Shown: in pieces, positions 22,901-29,905 of the stretch
Layout: the number at the start of each line of letters is the position of its first letter
Position numbering within the stretch: the first letter of the stretch is position 1
IMG/VR virus record: IMGVR_UViG_3300043446_003752
Location: 1 to 40,768 of that record
Length of the DNA: 40,768 nucleotides
Origin: a virus
Strand: one strand, 5' to 3'
Position numbers and translations under genes: made by a program
Notes under the pieces: generated by a model
Database searches by the model: none
Seen by the model: the letters and a program-made list of their open reading frames with translations, nothing else
Told to the model about the DNA's origin: nothing

Positions 22901-25262
22901 CGTACTGCTCGCCGTCCACATACGCCCTGACCAGGCGGTCGATCTCCTCGTCGCGGTTGGCGAAGCCGAGCATGTAGCCCTTCGCGTCCGCCATCGTGCG
23001 GATCATGCCCTCCCACATGCTGCGCCGCTGCGCCGGGGTGACCTCCATCCACGCCTGCCGCAGCAGCGCCGCGTGGCCCTTCGACGTGAACGTGCGCGCC
23101 AGCCGGTACACCACGTCGGAGTCGGCGGCGACGTCGTCGCCCTCGGTGGCGATGCCGCGCGTCGAGGCGGGATGCTGGGAGAACCATGCGCCGAACCTGT
23201 CGTAGGCGCGCGCGACCCTCTTCGGGGCGTAGGCCCGCAGCGGCTTCAGGCGCGGGGCGTCGGTGGCCTTCTCCAGCACGCCGACCAGAGGCTCCGACCC
23301 CGGCACCCCGCCGAGGACGCGGGCCGCTGTCTGCGAGTACCGGAACGTGTTCTGCTCGGTCGGCGCGAGGCCCTTCGCCCGCATCGTCGAGGTCAGCCCC
23401 TCCGTGCCCTGCTTCGCCGCGACGAACTCCGCCGACGGGTCAGGCCCGTACAGGGTGCCGATCATCCTCCCGGCGGTGTCCCAGCTCATCGCCCGCGAGC
23501 CGGCGAGGACGCGCTGCGCCTGCAACCGCGGCGCCGACAGGCGCGGGATCGTCTTCGTGATCAGCCCCGACCTGCCGAACATGATGTTCAGGACGCGGGT
23601 CTGGTCCTCCAGGTACGAGTACGCCCCCGAGGCGTCGCGAACCCCGGCCTTCGCCTGCCCGGGGACCTGGTGGACTGCCAGCTCCTCCAGGATGTCGGAG
23701 GTCTTCTCCCCGAACTGCGGCGACCACCGCTGCACGAACAGGGCGCGGGCCTTCGCCCGGTCCTGCATCTTCGGCGCGTCGAGGTACTTCGCCACGTCGG
23801 AGCCGACCTCGTCCCACAGCCTGGTCACCATGCGGCGGCGGTGCGCCCCCGCGAGTCCCTCGTTCGCGCTCTTGTAGAACAGCGACGAGATGTCGGCGGT
23901 CGGCCCGACCATCCGCTCCATCCCCCACATCGCGGCGCGGTAGGTCGTGAAGATCTTCCCGCCGATCAGGTAGGGGTCGGCGAACAGCGTGACGACGGTC
24001 GTGCCGAGGCCGGAAACCGCCGTGTACGACGACGTGCCCGCCGTCAGGCCGACCTCCGTCGCCAGCACGTCGCCGAACGAGCCGCCGTTCGACGACGAGA
24101 CGAGGTCGAGCAGCTCCTTCGCCGACTGGTGCCTGCCGTCATCGACGCCGTAGCCGCCGAACGCGGCGCGGATCAGGTCCTGCTCCTCCTGCGACCCGTT
24201 CGCGGACACCTCGGAGACGATCCGGGCGATCTCGGCGGCGGGGTTGTCCGACTGCGACGCCTGGTGGATGCGGACGGCGACGTCCACGGCCTGCGGCGAC
24301 CAGCGCGCCTTCGCGTCCTCGATCTGCCTCTGGAGCATCTGACCGGACTCGGTCTTCTTCCACGCCTCGCGCCAGGAGAGCGCCTTGGCGTCGTCCAGCG
24401 ACCCGACCTGCGTCACCGCGGTTCGGAGGGTGCGGTTCACCAGCTCGATGGGAACCTCGATGGCATCGACGGCAGCCTCGAACGGAGCCTTCACCATCTC
24501 CCATACGAGATCGCCGAAGCTCGGCTCCCCGCCATCGACGGGGATGTCCCCGCCGGGGGCCGTCTCCCGCTCCTTCAGCAGCTCCTCGAAGGCGCCGAGG
24601 CCGGCGAGCTGCACCGTCGGGGCGGACGCGAGGATCGCCCTCACGTCCTGCGGCAGGGCGCGGGACAGCTGCTCGTGCATCTGCGCGCCGCGGATCGCGC
24701 GGGCGATGTCCGACAGGGTCCTCGGGTCGGTGATCCCGGCGGCGAGGACGGCGGCGGCGACGGCGGGGGAGCGCATGATGATCGCGGGGAGGACGGGCGT
24801 GCCGCCCTGGCCCCCGACCGTGGGGTAGGCGGAGGGCTGGGCAGTCGCCGGGGATGCCGGGGGCATCCCGTGGACGCTCGGCATCGCCGTGCCGCCGACC
24901 TTGCCGCGGGTGTGGACGTAGTCGATCAGGGTGTCGATGGTCTCGCTGGAGAAGTCGCGGGCGTCGAAGTCCATCTGCGACGCGGCCTCGGGGGCGATCT
25001 GCCGGTTCAGCCTGTTCGCCTGCGCCCGGGAGGCGGCGACCGAGGCGACGAACCTGTCGGCCTTCGCCGGGTCGGCGTCGGCCTGCGCCCGCAGCGCCGG
25101 GGGCAGCAGCCCCAGGGTGGCCTCGCGGGCCTTGGCCTGCTGCGCGGCGATCATCGCCAGGCGCTGCTTCTCGTCCATCGGCTTCGGCCCCGCCGGGGCT
25201 GGGGTGCCGCCCTGATAGGTGCCGGTACGGGGGTCGTAGTAGCGGAACGGCGAGGCGGTCAA
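16923..25262 (-). CDS. Giant virion protein with ADP-ribosyltransferase-like region
   Basis: A 2,779-residue protein using one fifth of the genome. A TTG at 25262 overlaps the previous TGA, placing PFRYYDPRTGTY at residue ~5. A coiled coil spans about 840-960 (RRESLADEVRALGALRDQLR). Residues ~1885-2030 carry an ART-like H-Y-E pattern: H1909 in LAIHGSYGGDLKSLRRKGI, Y1965 in SARHYANENPG, and E2019/E2021 in NEVEIDGPVPPEAV, as in DarT/PARP-like folds. The remainder is helical with hydrophobic patches. It lies after the portal, where MuF or ejection proteins usually sit. Likely packaged and injected to modify a host target. T7/N4-type polymerase motifs were not seen. The gene call is firm; the ART call is moderate. 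Confidence 0.8.
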   Translation of the reverse strand: MTASPFRYYDPRTGTYQGGTPAPAGPKPMDEKQRLAMIAAQQAKAREATLGLLPPALRAQADADPAKADRFVASVAASRAQANRLNRQIAPEAASQMDFDARDFSSETIDTLIDYVHTRGKVGGTAMPSVHGMPPASPATAQPSAYPTVGGQGGTPVLPAIIMRSPAVAAAVLAAGITDPRTLSDIARAIRGAQMHEQLSRALPQDVRAILASAPTVQLAGLGAFEELLKERETAPGGDIPVDGGEPSFGDLVWEMVKAPFEAAVDAIEVPIELVNRTLRTAVTQVGSLDDAKALSWREAWKKTESGQMLQRQIEDAKARWSPQAVDVAVRIHQASQSDNPAAEIARIVSEVSANGSQEEQDLIRAAFGGYGVDDGRHQSAKELLDLVSSSNGGSFGDVLATEVGLTAGTSSYTAVSGLGTTVVTLFADPYLIGGKIFTTYRAAMWGMERMVGPTADISSLFYKSANEGLAGAHRRRMVTRLWDEVGSDVAKYLDAPKMQDRAKARALFVQRWSPQFGEKTSDILEELAVHQVPGQAKAGVRDASGAYSYLEDQTRVLNIMFGRSGLITKTIPRLSAPRLQAQRVLAGSRAMSWDTAGRMIGTLYGPDPSAEFVAAKQGTEGLTSTMRAKGLAPTEQNTFRYSQTAARVLGGVPGSEPLVGVLEKATDAPRLKPLRAYAPKRVARAYDRFGAWFSQHPASTRGIATEGDDVAADSDVVYRLARTFTSKGHAALLRQAWMEVTPAQRRSMWEGMIRTMADAKGYMLGFANRDEEIDRLVRAYVDGEQYAPIILGHRRLPANAQASLISEGEYRARNMGAPTGARKDDGTLKLDADGRPEQFVPPQDTTFDGAVRAYGGRIASLITRRESLADEVRALGALRDQLRRRIAAARQSGAAEADIARISAEMDAATQAIQDARQGIRANERESRLLQGQALAGTQAEMRDLRRLASDESKALIDDGFDRSREAYDVAGKLIRGEINSLGQTAEQALSDMGNAVARATGGDVSDPAMAAAMTSNAKGRPAVQDAKKQARDGARDAMRMGRDDSRLEQRGLKRDINQVLRDTFGIAADELAELARDWSETQRAAFLEMTDDASRVAKEMRIADADLARLKRRLSKERMDPAERRGIIADIDALRAKQADLRRAAGMTSWEIRGLVEERKAAKALAKDGTPYLIDESNPFWSPSLVGGKHYALHRYQTSQRVRMPDMELLNRYSTRVGVLHSLIGMTWSRPAATATNLWSLGVLAGPRFALRNSLEEWAFHLAAGGSMSDAMKGRAVAHSQLEMLGASTGPLRKRGKDLRSGKKMGLVMTESRSRAAAAKDTERLLDADGNIAPEVMARSWWRRSVLPYLNEDEVKVAQGWFAAGDSEKVGQLLHAAVMRRMFAGKSMSAMDEDYVRAAYTRFSASVADEVADSVRLGMSGQFEGDPKALLSSEKGAGSGWRFFDDGQDVVKGFQNIPASRAEDAAGALHHSLQSIFLQDGPLAQIVAKSLHRHPTVAQAYQDAVPRLVRALNEDATRKAFAEGGFDSLGPYEGFKGWADDMVAASSPREFAERYFASLAHNLSDSSGLMPNKALLDKLWVPERNSYAAIYRNSDGDLVDNVKESDILAMFADKGAENPPWVLGRTMEREFSHLIGLGDRRLAVSDEFWRHMGMMNSRMSRLPIFHANSMNAYAIAKPAEDMIAALLRGDIEGQAQAAKLHAQASQARERIEQGINDWWDEYSSAVPDGGSVEAMPMVWRGKTVADAVDYVTFLRRELKDGNVDWVFSPSRGEFLPRSARTRDAVPVSHDEMLRAFEEQKADLRSRIGHIASRELMDDPDVLKHPAIQKVHAILSPNRDLPPEYRAVEFDSEPLPGGTPATDAQRARLRQGQSRVEGLDVPEDGIPRDLYDFLAKLNEEHGGGLAIHGSYGGDLKSLRRKGITPPPAGHGHPDGDDVVFGTMLDSPSHHGGAPMNSVLSARHYANENPGVNARNHPDAAGTIDQPGHGAPGRKGALVVFDVNHPALKGRVRINSRNEVEIDGPVPPEAVVHVQRDVSGRLHKAFRSNGWQHRQRMVEAQADMTPAQRARAKRIEDLRRKHGRAQGTRRVPQRLRYALASEGDMNARFGMHFSDPIVPASPTDVRPWAQAHPLNQGNYRLKAINQLHEDEVVRLRSAMSLDADEADEVAQQARKAAAAHVVEWAQHHGMASTMMMADNPAMRTTAAYHLRNLARFYRATEDFYRRAMRMGRYHPQGVYKMALAYDLLSDAGGSAKDDQGNEYFVYSGVNAVFQQVSNLLGVSVPQDIDLNLTGQYSMLSPSLDAAGWVPTLSGPLAAFAYAGLKNAPGFDGATGGVGQFFRDNEGFFLGRMSQGRSLMEQTIPTPLLQLLGPDGVAEAWMVRTPEQRREMQMRIAKDAALADWLQNGYAQPGMMDAEAQADREAGVYAAARNMMTMRYLLRFLLPASPQVELPRTDYENLAGVTLNPVFAARVRELTAEGDVNAFGTATAEFSKLFPQLPLLQESVNKPSQPGARPAATKQSAAWMHDHASMIEAGRSNMALPFLIPAQAGEEYYFPANTEARRIGAKVPKGFGEYRDALNVATRVGEWFELSQQIAEARAMAPSLGINPNRVDEIGRRRKAEMRAGNKELDEWLRNTTSDEGRVPASPVTLMSQVDAWVARKEERGRELWPHEAAFKRVNKLIGDDASAVLLIKQGQAPLVPDEKRPGQMRPMTQTDVHRASVRLFARTVAETAPDYQQNVINYVRAVILPQMGTTDAYQMFRDSLLVTAQKGKSDG

Positions 25263-25681
25263 CGGCCCGCCCCCCTCGCCCACGCGGCGATGGCGGCGAT
25301 CTGCGGGTCCCCGGACTGCGCCGCGAGGCGGGTCAGCACGTCGGACACGCGCGGACGGCCCACGCCGGGGAGCGCCTCCGTGCCCGGTCCCGCGCCGAGG
25401 GCGGCGCCGGCGGTCACCGGCTCGTCCGGTCGCCCCGTCGGGGCGAACAGGTCCATCTGCGGCGGCGGCTGCGGAGCCGCCATCGGGGCTGCGGGGGCCT
25501 GCTGCGGCGAAGCCGCCATCGGCGCGCCGGACTGCACCTCGGCCATCTCGGTGCGCTCCCCGTACTCCCCGCCCGGCATCGGCACGGGGGCCTGCCTGCC
25601 GCCGGGTCCGCCGTCGGTGCGGCGGGAGAAGCGGCCCGGGCCTGACACGGGAGCGGGGTTCGAGGGCGGCTGGTACGCCAA
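25259..25681 (-). CDS. Pro/Ala-rich protein after portal
   Basis: A 140-residue, low-complexity protein with PAPVSGPGRFSRRTDGGPGG near the start and a small ordered C-terminus (VSDVLTRLAAQSGDPQIAAI). It begins at TTG 25681 with AGGAGG five bases upstream, which fixes the start. I recall the SGPG..SRRTDGGP signature from actinophage proteins encoded next to portals. Probably a flexible virion or assembly protein; its end is coupled to the giant gene by a TTGA overlap. Confidence 0.6.
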   Translation of the reverse strand: MAYQPPSNPAPVSGPGRFSRRTDGGPGGRQAPVPMPGGEYGERTEMAEVQSGAPMAASPQQAPAAPMAAPQPPPQMDLFAPTGRPDEPVTAGAALGAGPGTEALPGVGRPRVSDVLTRLAAQSGDPQIAAIAAWARGAGR

Positions 25682-25690
25682 GGGGGCCTC

Positions 25691-27538
25691 CTAGATCGGC
25701 TGGCGGCGGGTGATCGTGGCCCGCATGTCGGGGGAGCCTGACGAGGACAGGCCGGCGAGGAGCACCGACAGGTCCGGGCGTCCGCCGGGACCCATCGTGG
25801 CCTGCCCCTGCGCCACGCCGACGGGAAGGCCGGAGGACGACATGCCCTCGGGGGCGCCCTGCCCGGGCATCCCGGGCATCATCTGCTCCTCCGCGCCGCC
25901 CTCGGCGGCACTCTCCGCCGGGTTCTCCGCCTCCTGGGGGGGCGGGGGCGGCGGGAACACCTCGCGGACGATGTCCTCGATGGCGCGGCCCTTCTGCCGC
26001 CCGTCGATGATGTCGGCGACGCCGCGGACCACCGCGGACGGGTCCTGCCCCTGCTGGGCGTAGATCGGGATCGCCTGCGCGTACGCCGCCAGGGCCTGCT
26101 TGAGGGAGTCCCGCAGCTCCTCCGCATCGACCCGCATCTCCTCCTCGGACGGGTTCAGCGACCACGGCATCTGCCGGCGCAGGAAGTCCCGGGAGATCAG
26201 GCGGTCGCCGCGCGCCTGCAAGCCGAAGATCAGGGCGCGGTTGGGGTCCAGCCCCGCCATCAGCCCGTACGTCACATCGACGGTGTGGTCGCCCTTGATG
26301 TCCCTCGACGGCGCGTACGTCACCGAGTACGGGGTGCCGTTGTCCTTCACCCGGATCGTGCGGGCCTCGTCGGGCCACAGCGCCTCGTCGATCTCGAAGC
26401 AGTCCGACACGACCCGCTCCAGGGTCTCCGCGAGCATCGCCTGCGCCGCCTTGATCCGGGAGTCGAACCCGCCCATCAGCGCCTGCACGCCCTTGCCGGT
26501 GATCACCGAGGCGTCCATCGAACCCGACCGGGCCTCCGGGTAGCGGGCCGACTGGCGGGCCTCGGACTCCAGCGTCGCCGACTGCGCGAACGCCGACTGC
26601 GGCAGCTCCACGGGGACGCGGCGGATCGCCTCCGGCTTCGACGTGCGGATGATCGCATCAGGGCCGATGGACAGCTCCTGCACGTCGAACGGCAGCGCCA
26701 GCGGCGCCTGCACCGCCTTCTCCGCCGCCTCCATCTGCATCATCGCGAAGCGGTGCCTGGCGAGCATGATCCACAGCACGTCGTCGTACTCCCCGCGGGC
26801 CTCGCCGGCCACCGAGGGCAGCTGCGCCACCCGCACCAGCGGCCTGCCGAGCGGGTTCGGCACCGACGCGAGCACGGTGGCCCGGGAGTTCGCCCACGGC
26901 TGCGACGGCAGCACCATCGTGGTGGCGTGCCTGTCGTTGTGCAGCAGCACCTCGACCTGCGACCCGGGCATGTTCCCGCCCGGGCGCGGGCCGAGGATGC
27001 GGGCCTCCAGCTCGGGGAACTGCACCACCAGGTTCGCCGCCGTCGCCCGGATCACCCGGGTGTAGGACACCACCCGGCCCCAGCGGTCGAACTCCGGGTA
27101 CGCCCCGACGGGGGAGTCCAGCACGATGCGGGGGGCCTTCGCCTCCGCATCGACCTCGACGCGGACGGGCAGGAACCCGAACGTCAGGAACCAGTCCGCG
27201 CCCGAGTACATCTGCACCTGGAGGCGGGACTCCTGGACGTAGGAGTTCGCGATCCGGGTCCGCTTGTCCGCGAACGCCCGGGCGCGGTCGGACACCTGCG
27301 TCGCCGACGAGCAGGTGAACGACGGCAGCGGCGCGAGGATGTCGGCGGTGTCCCGGGCGGCGATCTGGATCGTGTTCGCCACGATGGGGTGCGGGAACGA
27401 CGGGTCGAACATGTCGGGGGCGATCTCGGCGAGGCGCCCCGACCTCGCGCGGATCATGTCGGCGTGGCGGGCATCCCTGCCCGCAGCCTCCAGCCGCAGC
27501 CTCCGGTACGTCTCCACGATCCTCGACGGGTCAGCCAT
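25691..27538 (-). CDS. Portal protein
   Basis: A 615-residue protein directly after the large terminase. It has portal-like features: an N-terminal helical region (PIVANTIQIAARDTADILAP), the beta-rich clip/wing region with SGADWFLTFGFLPVRVEVDA and YPEFDRWGRVVSYTRV, a long central helix (GGFDSRIKAAQAMLAETLER), and a Pro/Gly/Met-rich disordered C-terminus. Gene order (terminase, portal) is decisive. ATG 27538 touches the terminase stop. It forms the dodecameric DNA gate of the capsid. Length is in the usual range for podovirus portals. Confidence 0.85.
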   Translation of the reverse strand: MADPSRIVETYRRLRLEAAGRDARHADMIRARSGRLAEIAPDMFDPSFPHPIVANTIQIAARDTADILAPLPSFTCSSATQVSDRARAFADKRTRIANSYVQESRLQVQMYSGADWFLTFGFLPVRVEVDAEAKAPRIVLDSPVGAYPEFDRWGRVVSYTRVIRATAANLVVQFPELEARILGPRPGGNMPGSQVEVLLHNDRHATTMVLPSQPWANSRATVLASVPNPLGRPLVRVAQLPSVAGEARGEYDDVLWIMLARHRFAMMQMEAAEKAVQAPLALPFDVQELSIGPDAIIRTSKPEAIRRVPVELPQSAFAQSATLESEARQSARYPEARSGSMDASVITGKGVQALMGGFDSRIKAAQAMLAETLERVVSDCFEIDEALWPDEARTIRVKDNGTPYSVTYAPSRDIKGDHTVDVTYGLMAGLDPNRALIFGLQARGDRLISRDFLRRQMPWSLNPSEEEMRVDAEELRDSLKQALAAYAQAIPIYAQQGQDPSAVVRGVADIIDGRQKGRAIEDIVREVFPPPPPPQEAENPAESAAEGGAEEQMMPGMPGQGAPEGMSSSGLPVGVAQGQATMGPGGRPDLSVLLAGLSSSGSPDMRATITRRQPI

Positions 27539-29557
27539 CTATCCCACCTCTGCCTGCTGCTTGAGCCAGAACGCCTCGTCCAGGTTCACCACGACGCGGC
27601 GGGACCGCTGCGCCGGGGTGAGGAAGCGGTTGTCCACGTGCGCCTTGCCGAACTGGTCGTACGAGTTCACTATTTCTCGCGCACGCAATTCGCAAAACCA
27701 CAAGCTCATGACAAGATCCGTCTTGTTCCGCGTCGCCGGCGACCAGGTGATCAGCTGCTCGACGAGCGCCTTCGTGCCCTCCGAGATGGAGGTGGAGGGC
27801 AGGTGGATGATCGGATCGACGACGATGTGCTTGCCCTCCCCGTCGAGCTGCCCGAACAGCGGGGCCATCGAGGCGACGCCGTAGTCGGCGTCGATCTTGT
27901 TCCGCCCGGTGTAGTGCTCCCGCAGGATGACCCCGCGGGAGGCGAGGAACGTGCGGATGCCCTCGTCCTGGGTGAGGAACAGCTGGAAGGCGTTCTTCTC
28001 GATCACCCACATCGTGGGCCGGTAGCGGTCCTGCCACTCCACGATCAGCTCGCGGATCGCCGCCGGGGTGGGGTTGCCCATGCGGTGGGCGTCGAGGATC
28101 CAGCGGTGCTTGGTGCGGCGGTCCACGGCCATGCACACGGCGGCGGTGTCCATCGTCATCGCGGGGTCGAGGCCGGCGATGACGTCGAAGGAGTCCACCG
28201 ACTCCGGCATGTGGGGGGCGCCGGGGACGAGAGGCCCGGGGAACCTGCCCCCGGACACCGTCGCCCTGACGAGGCGGGACGGGAACACCGCCGCCTCGGA
28301 CACGTCGGCCTGCATGTACACCATCGACCAGGTCCGCGGGTCGAGCAGGCCGCGGCGGCGGTGCAGCCTCGGCCCGTCCCAGCGCGGGTACAGCCCGTCG
28401 GCGTCGGCGTCGTCGTCGGACCCCGACCACGGCTGGTCCGACCGCGGCCACAGCGTCACCCACCGCTGCGGGTCGTCGTCGAACGACAGCACCGCCGGCA
28501 TCCGCAGCAGCGTCCACGGCGACTCCCCCGACGGGTAGCGCTGCGGGTCGGTGATCTCCGAGTACAGGTCGCGGGTGTCCACCCGCGTGCCCACGATGAC
28601 CAGCCTGCCCGCCGGCCCCAGGCGGGTGAGCACCTCCTGCTGCACCCAGCGGATCTGCTTCTCGAACTCGGAGGCGTTCGACAGCGTCACGCAGTCGTCG
28701 AGGACGATCAGGTCGGCGCGGGCGCCGTAGATCTGCCCGCCGATGCCCAGCGCCTGGAGCGTGGGGTCCTTCTCCGCGCTGTCGCGCAGCTCCGACCCGA
28801 GGTACACGGTGTCCGACGCCCACTTGTCCGACGTCGCCCGGTAGCCCTCGTTCGGCCCGAACGCCATCTGGAGCGCGGAGTAGCGCGGATGGGTGAGCCG
28901 CTGCTTCACCGCGTACACGAACTCCTTCGCCTTGTCCTTCGTCTTCGACACCACCAGGATGCGGATGTTCGGGTCCAGGGCGATCCGGTACGTCAGGTAG
29001 TCCACCGACACCGTCATCGACTTCGCGTGCTCCGGGGGCACGTTGCACAGCACGAAGTTCGGGTACCCCCGGTGGTAGGTCACCCCCGGCGGGCACCACG
29101 ACGGCTCCCTGCCCTCGATCACGTCGATGATGGACCGCTGGTGGTCGAACGTCCGCATCCCCAGGTAGCGCTCCCGGAACTCCTCGAACCCCACCCCCGA
29201 CCCGCGCGCGGACCCGCGGCCCGCGCTCGCCGACCGCGCCGCGGCATCCACCGACGCCCGGAACCTGTCGTCGTCGCGCGCCCACTGCGACACCGTCGAG
29301 GCCGCGAACCCGGTCCCCTCCGCCGCGTCCGCCAGCGACATCCCCGACTCCACCCGCTCCACGACGAGCAGCTTCACCCGGCGGCGCTCGGCCTCCGCGA
29401 CCGCGCCCCGCCTGCCCCCCGTGCTCGCCCGCCGCGGACGGGCATCCCGCCGCTTCGCCTCCTCATGCGCGTTCCGGCAGCGCGGGCACCTCTTCGCCCA
29501 GTGGTGGGTCCCCTCCATCGTGCCGCCGCAGTCGCAGCAGGAGCGGGGATCAGCCAT
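27539..29557 (-). CDS. terL: Large terminase with zinc finger and HTH at the N-terminus
   Basis: A 672-residue packaging motor. The ATPase has a deviant Walker A, NVPPEHAKSM (~171), Walker B LIVLDD (~284) and the coupling segment VIVGTRVDTRDLY. The nuclease begins with the acidic motif AGLDPAMTMD (~461). Before them, C7/C10 and C24/C27 make a zinc finger, and residues ~71-95 (SLADAAEGTGFAASTVSQWA) look like the DNA-binding HTH of small terminases. No separate small-terminase gene was found, so recognition and motor parts may be fused. ATG 29557 is first in the leftward late operon; a TTG/ATG-containing extension to 29698 lacks conserved character. Confidence 0.9.
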   Translation of the reverse strand: MADPRSCCDCGGTMEGTHHWAKRCPRCRNAHEEAKRRDARPRRASTGGRRGAVAEAERRRVKLLVVERVESGMSLADAAEGTGFAASTVSQWARDDDRFRASVDAAARSASAGRGSARGSGVGFEEFRERYLGMRTFDHQRSIIDVIEGREPSWCPPGVTYHRGYPNFVLCNVPPEHAKSMTVSVDYLTYRIALDPNIRILVVSKTKDKAKEFVYAVKQRLTHPRYSALQMAFGPNEGYRATSDKWASDTVYLGSELRDSAEKDPTLQALGIGGQIYGARADLIVLDDCVTLSNASEFEKQIRWVQQEVLTRLGPAGRLVIVGTRVDTRDLYSEITDPQRYPSGESPWTLLRMPAVLSFDDDPQRWVTLWPRSDQPWSGSDDDADADGLYPRWDGPRLHRRRGLLDPRTWSMVYMQADVSEAAVFPSRLVRATVSGGRFPGPLVPGAPHMPESVDSFDVIAGLDPAMTMDTAAVCMAVDRRTKHRWILDAHRMGNPTPAAIRELIVEWQDRYRPTMWVIEKNAFQLFLTQDEGIRTFLASRGVILREHYTGRNKIDADYGVASMAPLFGQLDGEGKHIVVDPIIHLPSTSISEGTKALVEQLITWSPATRNKTDLVMSLWFCELRAREIVNSYDQFGKAHVDNRFLTPAQRSRRVVVNLDEAFWLKQQAEVG

Positions 29558-29641
29558 GAGCCGATCATGCCAGAAGAAGGCTTGCGGCGACAGGTGCGAC
29601 GCGGTACCCTGCTTCCGCAGCCATGCCGGCGACGGCGTGGT

Positions 29642-29668
29642 CCAGGGAATACTTAAGGGGAACCCTGG
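29642..29668. promoter_or_regulatory. Dyad upstream of terminase
   Basis: CCAGGG (29642-29647) and CCCTGG (29663-29668) flank an AT-rich core with CTTAAG, about 85 bases before terminase ATG 29557. Placed for an operator or leader hairpin of the late transcript. Confidence 0.4.
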
Positions 29669-29711
29669 CCGGGAACCTCGGGAGCGCGGATACCTCACGA
29701 CCGACGGGTGA

Positions 29712-29833
29712 GGAGCAGGCCACGAAGGCCAGCTCCACCGCCCAGAGTCAGGGATCCGAATCTCGGGCGAACGGAAGCCCGCCTTGAACTCCGAAGCGGA
29801 GAAGAGAAATGCGCGAGAAAAAAGAAGCGCATT
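29712..29833 (+). other. Run of four short stem-loops in divergent region
   Basis: Four perfect short hairpins follow one another: GGAGC/GCTCC with inner GGCC pairs (29712-29736), CGGGC/GCCCG (29764-29781), CTCCG/CGGAG with loop AAG (29789-29801), and AATGCGC/GCGCATT (29808-29833). No convincing frame covers this stretch on either strand. It may be a structured leader or non-coding RNA 5' to the heptaloop array. Confidence 0.4.
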
Positions 29834-29905
29834 CTTCGCGAAAAAGGGAGTTTGGGGGTAGGGGGCACCCGTTTGCCTAAGATTCGTTTCCTTCTACTCT
29901 GGGTG

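Noticed and set aside
17100-25694. Plus-strand open frame of 2,864 codons antisense to the giant gene
   Set aside because: It mirrors the GC-rich codon pattern of the minus-strand gene, is Arg/Pro/His-rich with no domain, and has no gene-like neighbours on that strand.
25263-26378. Upstream in-frame extension of the giant gene across the Pro-rich and portal genes
   Set aside because: The portal and Pro-rich frames are clearly coding there. The TTG at 25262 with TGA overlap and the RYYDPRTGTY start fit a true start.
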